DNA from: Candidatus Pelagibacter sp.
GTDB taxonomy: Bacteria > Pseudomonadota > Alphaproteobacteria > Pelagibacterales > Pelagibacteraceae
Length of the DNA: 15,681 nucleotides
NCBI GenBank assembly: GCA_002704185.1
Contig: PAFP01000007.1
Location: forward strand, 1 to 15,681
Reading direction: 5' to 3'
Made by a program: the position numbers and the translations under genes. Shown one piece after another: positions 1 to 7,722 of this stretch (the stretch's first letter is position 1; the number at the start of each line of letters is the position of its first letter). The notes beneath the pieces are model-generated. The model was not told the DNA's origin and did no database searches. It saw nothing but the letters and a program-made list of their open reading frames with translations.

Positions 1-151
1 AATGTTTGAGAATTTAGAAAATGAGGCTAAAGAAAAAAGCAGGGGTATTTGGTCGGGTAAATTCGAAAGACCTCATAATTGGAGAAAAAAAAATAAAACG
101 AAAAAAAGTAAAATCCAAATATCACTACCTCCTTTTGTAATTATAAGATAG
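1..151 (+). CDS. C-terminal end of a staphylococcal-nuclease-like (SNase/thermonuclease) protein, partial
   Basis: The reading frame enters from the left edge (full codons from base 2) and ends at TAG 149-151, leaving about 49 residues. The visible tail contains ENEAKEKSRGIW, then SGKFERPHNWRK, then a lysine-rich end. The pattern EAK..xxGIWxGxF..PxxWR is the usual C-terminal signature of bacterial SNase-domain (TNase, PF00565-type) proteins, where helix 3 is followed by a short tail. The catalytic Arg/Asp/Glu residues lie upstream of the window and cannot be checked. The family hydrolyses nucleic acids and is usually secreted or periplasmic; that role is carried over from family knowledge only. 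A candidate promoter for the next gene lies within this gene's last codons. Confidence 0.65.
   Translation, partial: MFENLENEAKEKSRGIWSGKFERPHNWRKKNKTKKSKIQISLPPFVIIR
142..147 (+). promoter_or_regulatory. Candidate -10 box for the lysozyme-like lipoprotein gene
   Basis: TATAAG lies 14 bases before the ATG at 162, inside the last codons of the upstream gene. It would give a leader of about 8 nt. No Shine-Dalgarno sequence is visible before the ATG and no good -35 box was found, so co-transcription with the upstream gene is equally possible. Confidence 0.3.
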
Positions 152-161
152 AAATTTATTA

Positions 162-755
162 ATGAAAAAAAATATTATCATTTGCTCACTATTTTTTTTT
201 ATTTCATCTTGTACGTCAATTCCAAAAAATACAGTAAATGTATGTAATATTTTTTCGGAAAAATACTTATGGTATAAATTTGCAAAAAAAACTGAGAAAA
301 AATGGGGAGCCCCAATCGAACTGCAAATGGCTATTATAAAGAAGGAAAGCGGATTTGATTGGCTTGCGAAGCCTGATAGAACGAAGATTTTTAAGGTTAT
401 TCCATGGAAAAGACCATCAAGTTCATTTGGCTACTCTCAAGCTGTAGTTGGTACTTGGGATATGTATAAAAGATCTACAGGAAATACCTTAGCGTCTCGA
501 GTATTATTTAAGGACTCTTCAGATTTTATAGGATGGTATGTCGACCAAACCTATAGAAGACTAAAAATTAGTAAAAAAAATTATTATAGACAGTATTTAG
601 CTTATCATGAGGGCTGGAAAAATTATAAGAACTACAACAAAAAGTCCAATGTTGTCAGTTACGCAAAGCAGGTAAGTGTGCAATCCAAAAGGTACAGGTC
701 TCAATTAAATCGATGTAAAAGAAAATTAAATCAAAAAAAATATATTATATTTTAA
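162..755 (+). CDS. Small lysozyme-fold (SLT-like) lipoprotein
   Basis: This is a 197-residue protein with a lipoprotein signal peptide: Lys2-Lys3, a hydrophobic run at residues 4-14, and a lipobox-like ISSC with the acylated Cys at 17. The mature part resembles the lytic-transglycosylase/lysozyme fold: MAIIKKESGF (56-65) has the Glu62-Ser63 pair seen at the catalytic position of SLT enzymes, SFGYSQA (88-94) matches the GxxQ element, and AYHEGW (147-152) matches the late AYN/H-G element. The predicted role is peptidoglycan strand cleavage from the outer-membrane inner leaflet; this is inference from motifs. The C-terminus is basic (RCKRKLNQKK). The ATG follows the previous stop by 10 bases, so the two genes may share a transcript. 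Its last 11 bases overlap the 3' end of the oppositely oriented RND permease gene. Confidence 0.65.
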   Translation: MKKNIIICSLFFFISSCTSIPKNTVNVCNIFSEKYLWYKFAKKTEKKWGAPIELQMAIIKKESGFDWLAKPDRTKIFKVIPWKRPSSSFGYSQAVVGTWDMYKRSTGNTLASRVLFKDSSDFIGWYVDQTYRRLKISKKNYYRQYLAYHEGWKNYKNYNKKSNVVSYAKQVSVQSKRYRSQLNRCKRKLNQKKYIIF

Positions 756-3700
756 TTTGTTTTTTCAATTCTACTTCGACTGCATCTATTCTATCTGTAT
801 TTTTTCCAATAACTAGATACATGCTGGGAATTATGTACAATGTAAAGAAAGTAGTAAAAATCATTCCCATAAAAATAACCACCCCAATAGTCATCCTGCT
901 TGCTTCACCTGGCCCACTACCTAAAATAAGAGGTAGTACACCAACTATAGTAGATAAAGATGTCATTAATATTGGTCTAAATCTAATTTTAGAAGCCTCA
1001 AGTACTGCATCTTGTATTTTTTTTCCAGAAACTCGTAATTGATTTGCAAACTCAACAATTAAGATCCCATTTTTTGCTGATAACCCAATAAGAATTATTA
1101 ATCCTATCTGGCTATAAATATTTAGAGAGCTACCCGCAACTAGTAAACCAACCAAACCACCAAAGACCGCGAATGGAACACTCAACATAATAGTTAAGGG
1201 ATGTTTCCAACTCTCAAATTGAGCAGCCATAGCTAAATATGCGGTGATTAAAGCCAAAGCAAAAATTATATATAAATCTAAGTTTGTTTTTTTGTACTCT
1301 TCTGATGCACCTTTATAGGAAACTCTCGCATCTTCAGGGAGTTTATCATTTACTATTTTATTTAAAAATCTTAAAGCTTCATCCATAGAGTAGTTTTCCG
1401 CAATTCTTGCAGAAATTGTTACAGCTCTCTGCCGATCATATCGACTTAATAGTGGTGCGGTAGCTTTTTCGGATATACTCACAATATTTGATATAGGAAC
1501 TAACTTTCCTGATATATTTGACCTTACATAAATTTTATTTAAATTTGATGACTCTTGTCTATTTTTAATATCACTTTGAAGTACAATTGAATATTCCTTA
1601 CCTTGTTTAGTAAACTTTGTTACTTTTCTTGAACCAAACATTGTCTCAATAGATCTACCAATTGATTGAATGCTAACTCCGAGATCAGCAGCCTTTTCAT
1701 TATTAATTTCAATATTAAGCTCAGGTTTATTTAAATTATAATCATCCTCAATACTTAACAAATTCGGATTTTTTAGTGCCTCCGTTTTTACAATATTTTT
1801 CCACTTTTCTAATTCTTCGTATGTATTTCCAAGTATTACAAATTGAATTGGTTTTTCGACACCACCAGCTCTTATCGCCTGTGGCATAACCGGAAATGCA
1901 ATAACACCTGAAACCTTGCTTATTTTTTGAAATGAATTTCTGAGAATAATTTTACCATCTCTTTTTCGTTCACTCCAATTTTCTAATAAAACTAATATAA
2001 ACGATGAGTTAACTTGTTTACTACTTCTACCAAATCCAGGTACTCTTAAAAGAAGTCTTCTTATTTCTCCTTTACCAACTTCTGGCAGAAACATTTTTTC
2101 AATTTCTTCGGCTTTAGATGCAGTATAATTAAAACCCGACCCTTCGGGAGCTTTTACAATAATAAAAAAAACACCTCTATCTTCCTTTGGAAGTAATTCT
2201 TTTTTTGTGATAAAAAAAAGTGAGGATGTTATTATTAATATAAATACTAAAAATGTGATTATACCTTTCACATTTAATATGACATGTTTTAAACTATCAA
2301 AGTATAAGCTTTCCAAATGTTTAAAAAAACTATTAAATTTCTTAACAATATTTGATCTACTTTTTTTAACGTTTAAATATTTTGAACCAATCATTGGTGA
2401 CAATGAAAGTGCTACAAAACTTGAGATACAAACAGCAAATGACAATGTTACTGCCATTTCTAGAAATAATTTGCCAATTAAACCTTTAATAAAAATTAAA
2501 GGTAAAAATACTGATACCAAAACTACAGTAGTTGCAATTATTGGAAATGCTACTTGTTTAGATCCTTTATAGGCTGCTATCAATCTATTTTCACCCATCT
2601 CCATTCTTCTAGATATATTTTCACCCATGACTATAGCGTCATCTACAACGATCCCAATTGCCAACACTAATGCCATTAGTGTGAATAAATTTAATGAGAA
2701 GCCAGCAAGGTATATAGCTAAGAATGTTGAAATTAAACCAACTGGGATTGTAACAGCAGGTATTATTACACCAGTAAGGTTTCCTAAAAATAAGTAAATT
2801 ATAATAATTACAAGAATGATTGATATTAAAATTGTTTTATATACTTCAAATATCGCACTCTCAATATATTCTGATCTATCAAAAGATATAGCTAGATCTG
2901 AACCAGGAGGTAAGGATGGCCTGATCTTTTCAACTTTATTTTTTATACTTTTGGCTACCTCAATTGTATTAGCTGTTGACTGTTGATAAATTCCAATTCC
3001 AACTGTTTGATTTCCATTACCTTTGAAAAGAGTGTTTGTTGTTAAAGCACCAAATTCTACGCGAGCTATATCTTTTAATTTTATAATTGAGCCATCAATA
3101 CCTCTTTTAAGAACTAGTTCATTATAGTCCTCCACATTTTTAAAGGCTTTTTGCACTTTAATCACTAGATCAACATCTTTAGATTCAATTTTACCAGCAG
3201 GAAATTCTACATTTTCAGTTTTTAATATATCTTCTAATTCATCAGTGGTTATATTTCTTGCAGCCATTGCAACTGGGTCTAGCCAAAGCCTTAGTGATAA
3301 TTGTCTCTCACCTCCTAATCTTATTAACCCTACCCCTGGAATATTAGCGAATTGATCTTTTAAATATCGATCAGCATAATCTGTTAACTCTAAATCTGAC
3401 ATTCTACTACTTTGGAATGCTAGCCACATTGTAGTACGTCTGTTAGCCGAAGATTTATAAACCTGAGGAGGTTCAGCTTGATCTGGTAACTCATCACTAA
3501 TTCTCGCAACTCTATCTCTAACGTCATTTGCAGCAACATCTAAATCTATACTTAAATTAAACTCAAGTGTAATAGATGATCTTCCATCCTCACTTATGGA
3601 GTCTATAGAAATGACCCCTGGAGTACCTCCAATTCTTTCTTCGATTTTTTGAGTTATTTGTTTATCAATAATTTTTGCAGACGCTCCATCGTAATCGGTT

Positions 3701-3843
3701 CTGATATTAATTTTTGCTGTATCTATATCTGGTAGCTCGCGTAATGGTATCTTATTGAAAGTGAAAATTCCGAATAAGACTAATACTAAACTCATCACAG
3801 TTGCAATTACTGGTCTTTTAATTGAAAGTTCTGTTAAAAACAT
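745..3843 (-). CDS. RND multidrug efflux permease (AcrB/HAE1-like)
   Basis: At 1032 residues this is the normal length for an inner-membrane RND pump that exports substrates using the proton gradient. The topology is classical: TM1 (about 13-30), a large periplasmic loop (about 31-335), TM2-TM7 (about 336-546), a second periplasmic loop (about 547-855), and TM8-TM12. The proton-relay residues are present: Asp401-Asp402 in GIVVDDAIVM (TM4) and Lys924 in LSAKNGILIVEFAN (TM10). The N-terminal FLTELSIKRPVIATV and the P-x-R-ELPDID segment are typical of the AcrB/MexF-type branch; no heavy-metal-type charged TM4 motif is seen, so an organic substrate is more likely, identity unknown. The start ATG shares its A with the adaptor stop (TAATG), so translation is coupled. 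No outer-membrane channel gene is present nearby. Confidence 0.93.
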   Translation of the reverse strand: MFLTELSIKRPVIATVMSLVLVLFGIFTFNKIPLRELPDIDTAKINIRTDYDGASAKIIDKQITQKIEERIGGTPGVISIDSISEDGRSSITLEFNLSIDLDVAANDVRDRVARISDELPDQAEPPQVYKSSANRRTTMWLAFQSSRMSDLELTDYADRYLKDQFANIPGVGLIRLGGERQLSLRLWLDPVAMAARNITTDELEDILKTENVEFPAGKIESKDVDLVIKVQKAFKNVEDYNELVLKRGIDGSIIKLKDIARVEFGALTTNTLFKGNGNQTVGIGIYQQSTANTIEVAKSIKNKVEKIRPSLPPGSDLAISFDRSEYIESAIFEVYKTILISIILVIIIIYLFLGNLTGVIIPAVTIPVGLISTFLAIYLAGFSLNLFTLMALVLAIGIVVDDAIVMGENISRRMEMGENRLIAAYKGSKQVAFPIIATTVVLVSVFLPLIFIKGLIGKLFLEMAVTLSFAVCISSFVALSLSPMIGSKYLNVKKSRSNIVKKFNSFFKHLESLYFDSLKHVILNVKGIITFLVFILIITSSLFFITKKELLPKEDRGVFFIIVKAPEGSGFNYTASKAEEIEKMFLPEVGKGEIRRLLLRVPGFGRSSKQVNSSFILVLLENWSERKRDGKIILRNSFQKISKVSGVIAFPVMPQAIRAGGVEKPIQFVILGNTYEELEKWKNIVKTEALKNPNLLSIEDDYNLNKPELNIEINNEKAADLGVSIQSIGRSIETMFGSRKVTKFTKQGKEYSIVLQSDIKNRQESSNLNKIYVRSNISGKLVPISNIVSISEKATAPLLSRYDRQRAVTISARIAENYSMDEALRFLNKIVNDKLPEDARVSYKGASEEYKKTNLDLYIIFALALITAYLAMAAQFESWKHPLTIMLSVPFAVFGGLVGLLVAGSSLNIYSQIGLIILIGLSAKNGILIVEFANQLRVSGKKIQDAVLEASKIRFRPILMTSLSTIVGVLPLILGSGPGEASRMTIGVVIFMGMIFTTFFTLYIIPSMYLVIGKNTDRIDAVEVELKKQIKI

Positions 3844-4721
3844 TATTGGAATTTGTTAATTTTTATTTTTGAACCTGTTCGCACTTTATTTGTACCTTCT
3901 GCTAAAATTATATCTCCCTCATTTAATCCATCTAAGATTTCTATTTTCCCATAATTCCTTTTGCCTATTTTTACTTTTGTTCGGATAATTTTATCATTAA
4001 TAATTTTATAAACAAATTTATCTGTGCTTTGAATAATCAATGCTTGCTCTGGAACACCCAAGGATTGTGTTTCATTAAAAATTAAATTTATGTTAATTAA
4101 CATACCAGGAATTAATTTTTGATTTTTATTGTCTATTTTTGCTTGTACTAGAATTGATCTAGTAGTTGGATCAACTCTAGAGCTAATTGTTTCAATTCTA
4201 CCAAAAAACTTTTCATTAAATGCAGAAGTTGTAGCCTCAACCTTTAAGTTTCTTTTTAAAATTTTGATATAATTTTCTGGTACTTTAATATCTACTTTTA
4301 GTATTTTGATATCATCTAATGTTGCAATTATAGTTTGATCACCACCCAAAATTCCAGGAGTAATTTCTCGTTTACCAATTTTACCGTCAAAAGGAGCAAT
4401 TACTTTTCCAGATGTTAACACAGCAATTGTAGTGCCCTTTTTGATATATTTATAATTATTTAAATCAATAAGTTTAATTAGTTCGTTTTTTTTAATTCTT
4501 ATTGAGTAAGTTCTATTTGCGATTACTGTCCCGAAAGTTTCTAATTTATCAAAAAAATTTGCCTTGCTTACCTTTGTGGCTACTATTCCAACTGGTTTTG
4601 CTCGCGCTTCCTTAATTTTTTTTGAGATTATGTTTGACATAACCGCTCTACCCACAATTATTGAAGTAATTACAAAAATGATAATAGAAAGAATTGCAAT
4701 AAATTTTGTTTTAGTTTTCAT
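3843..4721 (-). CDS. RND efflux adaptor (membrane fusion protein) lacking the alpha-hairpin
   Basis: This is the periplasmic adaptor partner of the downstream RND permease, 292 residues. An N-terminal membrane anchor spans about 7-28; there is no lipobox. The lipoyl-like domain is recognisable from VGIVATKV (44-51) to IAPFDGKIGKREITPG (108-123), followed by the beta-barrel segment with SRVDPTTRSILVQAKI (181-196) and LIPGMLININL (203-213), then a membrane-proximal domain including LDGLNEGDIIL (263-273). In ordinary adaptors the two lipoyl halves are separated by a coiled-coil hairpin of some tens of residues; here VLTSGKVIAPFDG joins them directly, so the hairpin is absent. This explains the short length. 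The gene ends in a TAATG overlap with the permease. The start has no Shine-Dalgarno sequence and an extended -10 box lies 6 bases upstream. Confidence 0.88.
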   Translation of the reverse strand: MKTKTKFIAILSIIIFVITSIIVGRAVMSNIISKKIKEARAKPVGIVATKVSKANFFDKLETFGTVIANRTYSIRIKKNELIKLIDLNNYKYIKKGTTIAVLTSGKVIAPFDGKIGKREITPGILGGDQTIIATLDDIKILKVDIKVPENYIKILKRNLKVEATTSAFNEKFFGRIETISSRVDPTTRSILVQAKIDNKNQKLIPGMLININLIFNETQSLGVPEQALIIQSTDKFVYKIINDKIIRTKVKIGKRNYGKIEILDGLNEGDIILAEGTNKVRTGSKIKINKFQ

Positions 4722-4727
4722 TTTTTG

Positions 4728-4736
4728 ATTTTAACA
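4728..4736 (-). promoter_or_regulatory. Candidate extended -10 promoter for the efflux operon (leaderless)
   Basis: Reading the minus strand, TGTTAAAAT contains the TGn extension and a -10 hexamer TAAAAT (five of six matches to TATAAT). Only six bases (CAAAAA) separate it from the ATG at 4721, which puts the expected transcription start at the start codon itself. No convincing -35 box is present, which an extended -10 can tolerate. Confidence 0.4.
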
Positions 4737-4795
4737 TTTCAACGTATAATTGAATACTTAAATATTTAAAACACGTTAAATTGTCTTAAAAATTA

Positions 4796-5629
4796 TTATT
4801 TTTTTACCAAACCCTCTCTGATTGCCCATTCTGTCCATGAACCATCAAAAATTTTGAATTCTTTACCAGTTACAATTTCATAAGCCTTTCCAATTAGACA
4901 AGCTGTAACACCTGATCCACATGAAAATACAACATTAGTATTTTCATCAATTTTATGTTGTGAGAAGATTTTTTTCAGTTCATCTTTTTTTTTGTAACAC
5001 CCTGATGCTTGATCAACAAGATCAGTATAAGGAATATTAACGCTATTTGGTATTGCTCCGCTTTTTATTTCTTTGCGTGGTTCAGGACTTGTACCGTCAA
5101 ATCTTCCACTTGGTCTGGCATCCACTAAAACAAATTTTTTTTCACTTATATTTTTCTTTACTTTATCGTAGTTAATAATATTTTTTTTTGTTAGGTTTGA
5201 TTTATAAAAAGTTGATACTCTAGACTTTGGATTACCTTTTTCTAAGGGAAAATTATTTTGTTTCCATTTCTTTAAACCTCCATTTAGGATTGAAACATTT
5301 TTATGTCCATATGTTTTAAACATCCACCATGCACGTGATGATGAAAAAATACCAAATGCATCATAAACTATTAAATGGTTACTATTCTCTATCCCTAGTT
5401 TTCCAATTTTCTGGCTAAATTTTTCGTCATTTAAAAGTGTATGGGGATAGGGACAATTTGGATCAGAAAATTCATCGATATCAAAATAAATTGAATTTGG
5501 TATTCGTTCTTTTAAATATTCTTCATTTCCACTTTTCCCAAGATTAGGCAAATACCAGCTACAATCTAAAATCTTTAAATCTTCTTTATTAAGGTTTGTG
5601 TATAACCAGTTTGTATCTACTAAGCTCAT
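4796..5629 (-). CDS. sseA: 3-mercaptopyruvate sulfurtransferase (two-domain rhodanese)
   Basis: This 277-residue protein has two rhodanese domains. The inactive N-terminal domain carries LDCSWYLP (21-28), HLIVYDAFGIFSSSRAWWMF (85-104) and VSILNGGLKKW (112-122). The catalytic C-terminal domain carries VLVDARPSGRFDGTSPEPR (168-186), GAIPNSVNIP (191-200) and the active loop CGSGVTA (237-243). The Cys237 loop is of the CG[ST]GVTA type that marks 3-mercaptopyruvate sulfurtransferases, whereas thiosulfate sulfurtransferases (rhodaneses) have CRxGVTA. The enzyme moves sulfur from 3-mercaptopyruvate to an acceptor such as cyanide or a thiol in the cytoplasm. No signal peptide is present. The gene is transcribed divergently from the transporter at 5665, with 35 bases between the two starts and no Shine-Dalgarno sequence. 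The symbol follows the E. coli orthologue. Confidence 0.87.
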   Translation of the reverse strand: MSLVDTNWLYTNLNKEDLKILDCSWYLPNLGKSGNEEYLKERIPNSIYFDIDEFSDPNCPYPHTLLNDEKFSQKIGKLGIENSNHLIVYDAFGIFSSSRAWWMFKTYGHKNVSILNGGLKKWKQNNFPLEKGNPKSRVSTFYKSNLTKKNIINYDKVKKNISEKKFVLVDARPSGRFDGTSPEPRKEIKSGAIPNSVNIPYTDLVDQASGCYKKKDELKKIFSQHKIDENTNVVFSCGSGVTACLIGKAYEIVTGKEFKIFDGSWTEWAIREGLVKK

Positions 5630-5648
5630 TTCAATTTTAGTTTTTAAG

Positions 5649-5658
5649 TATTATAATA
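5649..5658. promoter_or_regulatory. Palindromic bidirectional -10 element (sulfurtransferase / EamA divergent spacer)
   Basis: TATTATAATA is a perfect 10-bp palindrome in the 35-bp spacer. It contains a consensus TATAAT on the plus strand (5652-5657) and another on the minus strand (5655-5650). On the plus strand it is seven bases from the ATG at 5665, so the transporter mRNA would be leaderless. On the minus strand it leaves about a 14-nt leader for the sulfurtransferase gene. No good -35 boxes are seen on either side. Confidence 0.5.
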
Positions 5659-5664
5659 AATCAT

Positions 5665-6549
5665 ATGCTCACTGAAAATCAACAAGGTATTATATTCATG
5701 TTTTTGAGTGTTATCTGCTTTTCAACAATGGATATACTAGTTAAGTTTTTGTCTGCTTCTTATCCAACATTTCAGCTAGTACTTTTTAGAGGTATTTTTG
5801 GTTTGATACCTATATTCTTTATTATACCGAAAAATCGATACAAAAATCTATTTTATACATCGAAAATTAAATTACATTCTATTAGGGCAATTGCAGGTGC
5901 ACTTGCGATGATTTTTTTATTTTTAGGTTTAAAATATTTGCCTATTGCAGATGCAATTGCTATTAGTTTTGCTGGACCGGTATTTGCAACCGTTTTCTCA
6001 ATAATCTTTCTAAATGAAAATGTGAGAATTTTTAGATGGATAGCTATTATCATAGGACTTATTGGTGTGATTATAATTTTAAAACCAGGAACAGATTTGT
6101 TTTCTTTTTATGCTATATATCCAATATTATTTTGTATTGGATTTGGCGTTATATCTATAGCTATCAAAAAACTTTCATCTACTGAGCCAGATTATTTAAT
6201 CGCTTTATATTTTACTATTGTATTAATATTTATAGGTTCAATAAGTTGCTTTTTTGAGTGGGAGACTATCAAACAAAAGGATCTTGTGTTTTTAGTTTTA
6301 ATTGGTATATCGGGTTCTTTAGGAAATATATTTTTAACAAAATCAATTAGAAACGCTGAAGTTTCAAAAGTTACGCCAATTAAGTATTTAAGCTTAATTT
6401 TTGCAACAATATCAGGTATTTTTATTTTTAATGAAATTCCATCCTTATATACTTTATCTGGATCGTTACTCATTGTTACAAGTACTGCTATAATCATTAG
6501 AAGAGAAGCTATTAGAAAAATCAAAACAACGCCTTTAAGACAAGTTTAA
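5665..6549 (+). CDS. DMT-superfamily (EamA) inner-membrane transporter
   Basis: This 294-residue protein consists almost entirely of membrane segments, about ten, arranged as two EamA repeats (roughly 8-139 and 152-278), the standard architecture and length of drug/metabolite transporters. Visible family features are STMDILVKFLSASYPTFQLVLFRG (20-43) in the first repeat, LPIADAIAISFAGPVF (92-107), GVIIILKPG (134-142) at the end of repeat one, and AEVSKVTPIKYLSLIFA (231-247) in repeat two. The substrate cannot be inferred: DMT members move amino acids, sugars, nucleobases or S-adenosylmethionine. It heads a three-gene plus-strand operon; its TAA overlaps the ATG of the DNA glycosylase gene by one base (TAATG). 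Confidence 0.85.
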   Translation: MLTENQQGIIFMFLSVICFSTMDILVKFLSASYPTFQLVLFRGIFGLIPIFFIIPKNRYKNLFYTSKIKLHSIRAIAGALAMIFLFLGLKYLPIADAIAISFAGPVFATVFSIIFLNENVRIFRWIAIIIGLIGVIIILKPGTDLFSFYAIYPILFCIGFGVISIAIKKLSSTEPDYLIALYFTIVLIFIGSISCFFEWETIKQKDLVFLVLIGISGSLGNIFLTKSIRNAEVSKVTPIKYLSLIFATISGIFIFNEIPSLYTLSGSLLIVTSTAIIIRREAIRKIKTTPLRQV

Positions 6550-7166
6550 TGGCAAAACCTTCATATTGGAATAAAGCTAAAAAGTATTTATCAAAAAAAG
6601 ATAAAACTTTGGCAAAACTTATTTCAAAATATAAAGGATCTCTAGTTTCAAGAGATGATGCGTATTATTCACTTCTAAAATCTATAGTTGGTCAGCAGAT
6701 ATCAGTTGCAGCAGCAAATTCAGTTTGGAAAAAACTTGAGAAAAAAGCGAGGAAAATTAGACCGTTAAAAATTAGCAAACTAAGTAAAAGACAATTATCT
6801 TCATGTGGATTATCTAGGCAAAAAATAGAGTATATAAGAATTATAACAAAGAAATTTATTGATAAATCAATTTGTATCAAAAAATTAAAACAATTAAATG
6901 ATGAAGAAGCAATTAAATACTTGTCTACGATTAAAGGAGTGGGAAAATGGACTGCAGAAATGTTCTTATTTTTCAATCAATTAAGACCAGATATCTTTCC
7001 TATTCAGGATATTGGATTATTAAGAGCAATATCAATACATTACAAAACAAAATACCCACCGAGCTCTGACCAATTAAATTATTTCAAGCGAAAATGGAGC
7101 CCATATTGTACTGTTGCAACTTGGTATTTATGGCGAAGTATTGATCCAGTTCCAGTAAAGTATTAG
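6549..7166 (+). CDS. DNA-3-methyladenine glycosylase II-like (AlkA-type, HhH-GPD)
   Basis: This base-excision repair glycosylase of 205 residues removes alkylated purines, leaving an abasic site. The HhH-GPD core is clear: SIVGQQIS (45-52), the helix-hairpin-helix STIKGVGKWTAEMFL (126-140), and the catalytic aspartate Asp154 in DIFPIQDIGL (148-157), which corresponds to the conserved Asp of E. coli AlkA. The protein lacks the extra N-terminal domain of E. coli AlkA and is nearer the short form found in many alphaproteobacteria. There is no Fe-S cysteine cluster, which argues against an endonuclease III/MutY assignment. The start overlaps the transporter stop (TAATG) and the next gene begins eight bases after the stop, so it sits in the middle of an operon. 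Confidence 0.87.
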   Translation: MAKPSYWNKAKKYLSKKDKTLAKLISKYKGSLVSRDDAYYSLLKSIVGQQISVAAANSVWKKLEKKARKIRPLKISKLSKRQLSSCGLSRQKIEYIRIITKKFIDKSICIKKLKQLNDEEAIKYLSTIKGVGKWTAEMFLFFNQLRPDIFPIQDIGLLRAISIHYKTKYPPSSDQLNYFKRKWSPYCTVATWYLWRSIDPVPVKY

Positions 7167-7174
7167 AGTGTTTT

Positions 7175-7696
7175 ATGGCAGAAAAACTTATTATAAGCTG
7201 GGATGAATACAACAAGACCGTTGAAGAACTAGCAGTCAAAATTCATAATAGTGGTTTTAAAGTTGATTTGTTAATTGGTATTATGAGAGGTGGGGCTCCT
7301 ATAATAGATGTTTTAAGTAGAATATTCAAAATTAAATGTGCATATTTAGCTGTTGAGTCATACACTGGAAAAAGCATTGAGGATAATCAAGGAGATATAA
7401 TATTTTCAAGGGAATTGAGTTCAACTGCAAAAAACTTAGGTGGTAATATTCTTTTATGTGATGATTTATCTGATACAGGGGTAACATTAACTGAAAGCAT
7501 CAATTGGCTTAAAAAATATGATCCAATTAAAGATAATATTAATGAAATAAAAACTGCAGTTTTATGGAAAAAAAAACATTCTACTTTTGAGCCTGATTTT
7601 TGTGCCAAAAAGCTTAATACTAATCCTTGGATCGTCCAACCATTTGAAAGATATGAAGAAATCAGAATTGAAGACATAAAAAAAGGCACCACATAA
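7175..7696 (+). CDS. Purine-type phosphoribosyltransferase (PRTase type I fold)
   Basis: This 173-residue cytoplasmic enzyme would transfer phosphoribose from PRPP to a nucleobase. The PRPP-binding loop is NILLCDDLSDTGVTL (91-105), matching the two acidic residues plus S/T-D-TG signature. GIMRGGAPIIDVLS (35-48) is the PPi/ribose loop region. A late PWIVQPFERYE (151-161) fits the xanthine/guanine/hypoxanthine branch (COG2236-like), where an aromatic residue stacks on the base. A purine substrate is supported by the purine permease gene that converges on it; base preference is not readable. It is the third gene of the EamA-glycosylase-PRTase operon. Its last codons (KKGTT) form the left arm of the shared terminator hairpin. 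Confidence 0.8.
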   Translation: MAEKLIISWDEYNKTVEELAVKIHNSGFKVDLLIGIMRGGAPIIDVLSRIFKIKCAYLAVESYTGKSIEDNQGDIIFSRELSSTAKNLGGNILLCDDLSDTGVTLTESINWLKKYDPIKDNINEIKTAVLWKKKHSTFEPDFCAKKLNTNPWIVQPFERYEEIRIEDIKKGTT

Positions 7697-7712
7697 AACT
7701 TGTAGTGCCTTT
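7682..7712. terminator. Bidirectional hairpin terminator between phosphoribosyltransferase and purine permease
   Basis: The left arm 7682-7693 (AAAGGCACCACA) pairs with the right arm 7701-7712 (TGTAGTGCCTTT), 11 of 12 positions with one C/A mismatch, around a seven-base loop. On the minus strand the stem is followed by seven T (7684-7678), a good intrinsic terminator for the permease. On the plus strand the T-tract is weaker. The left arm lies inside the phosphoribosyltransferase coding sequence and the stop codon is in the loop. Confidence 0.8.
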
Positions 7713-7722
7713 AATCAAATTT

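Noticed and set aside
4722..4795. AT-rich palindrome TTAAATATTTAA and other short inverted repeats in the adaptor/sulfurtransferase spacer
   Set aside because: Expected by chance at this composition; there is no GC-containing stem or T-tract to call a terminator or operator.
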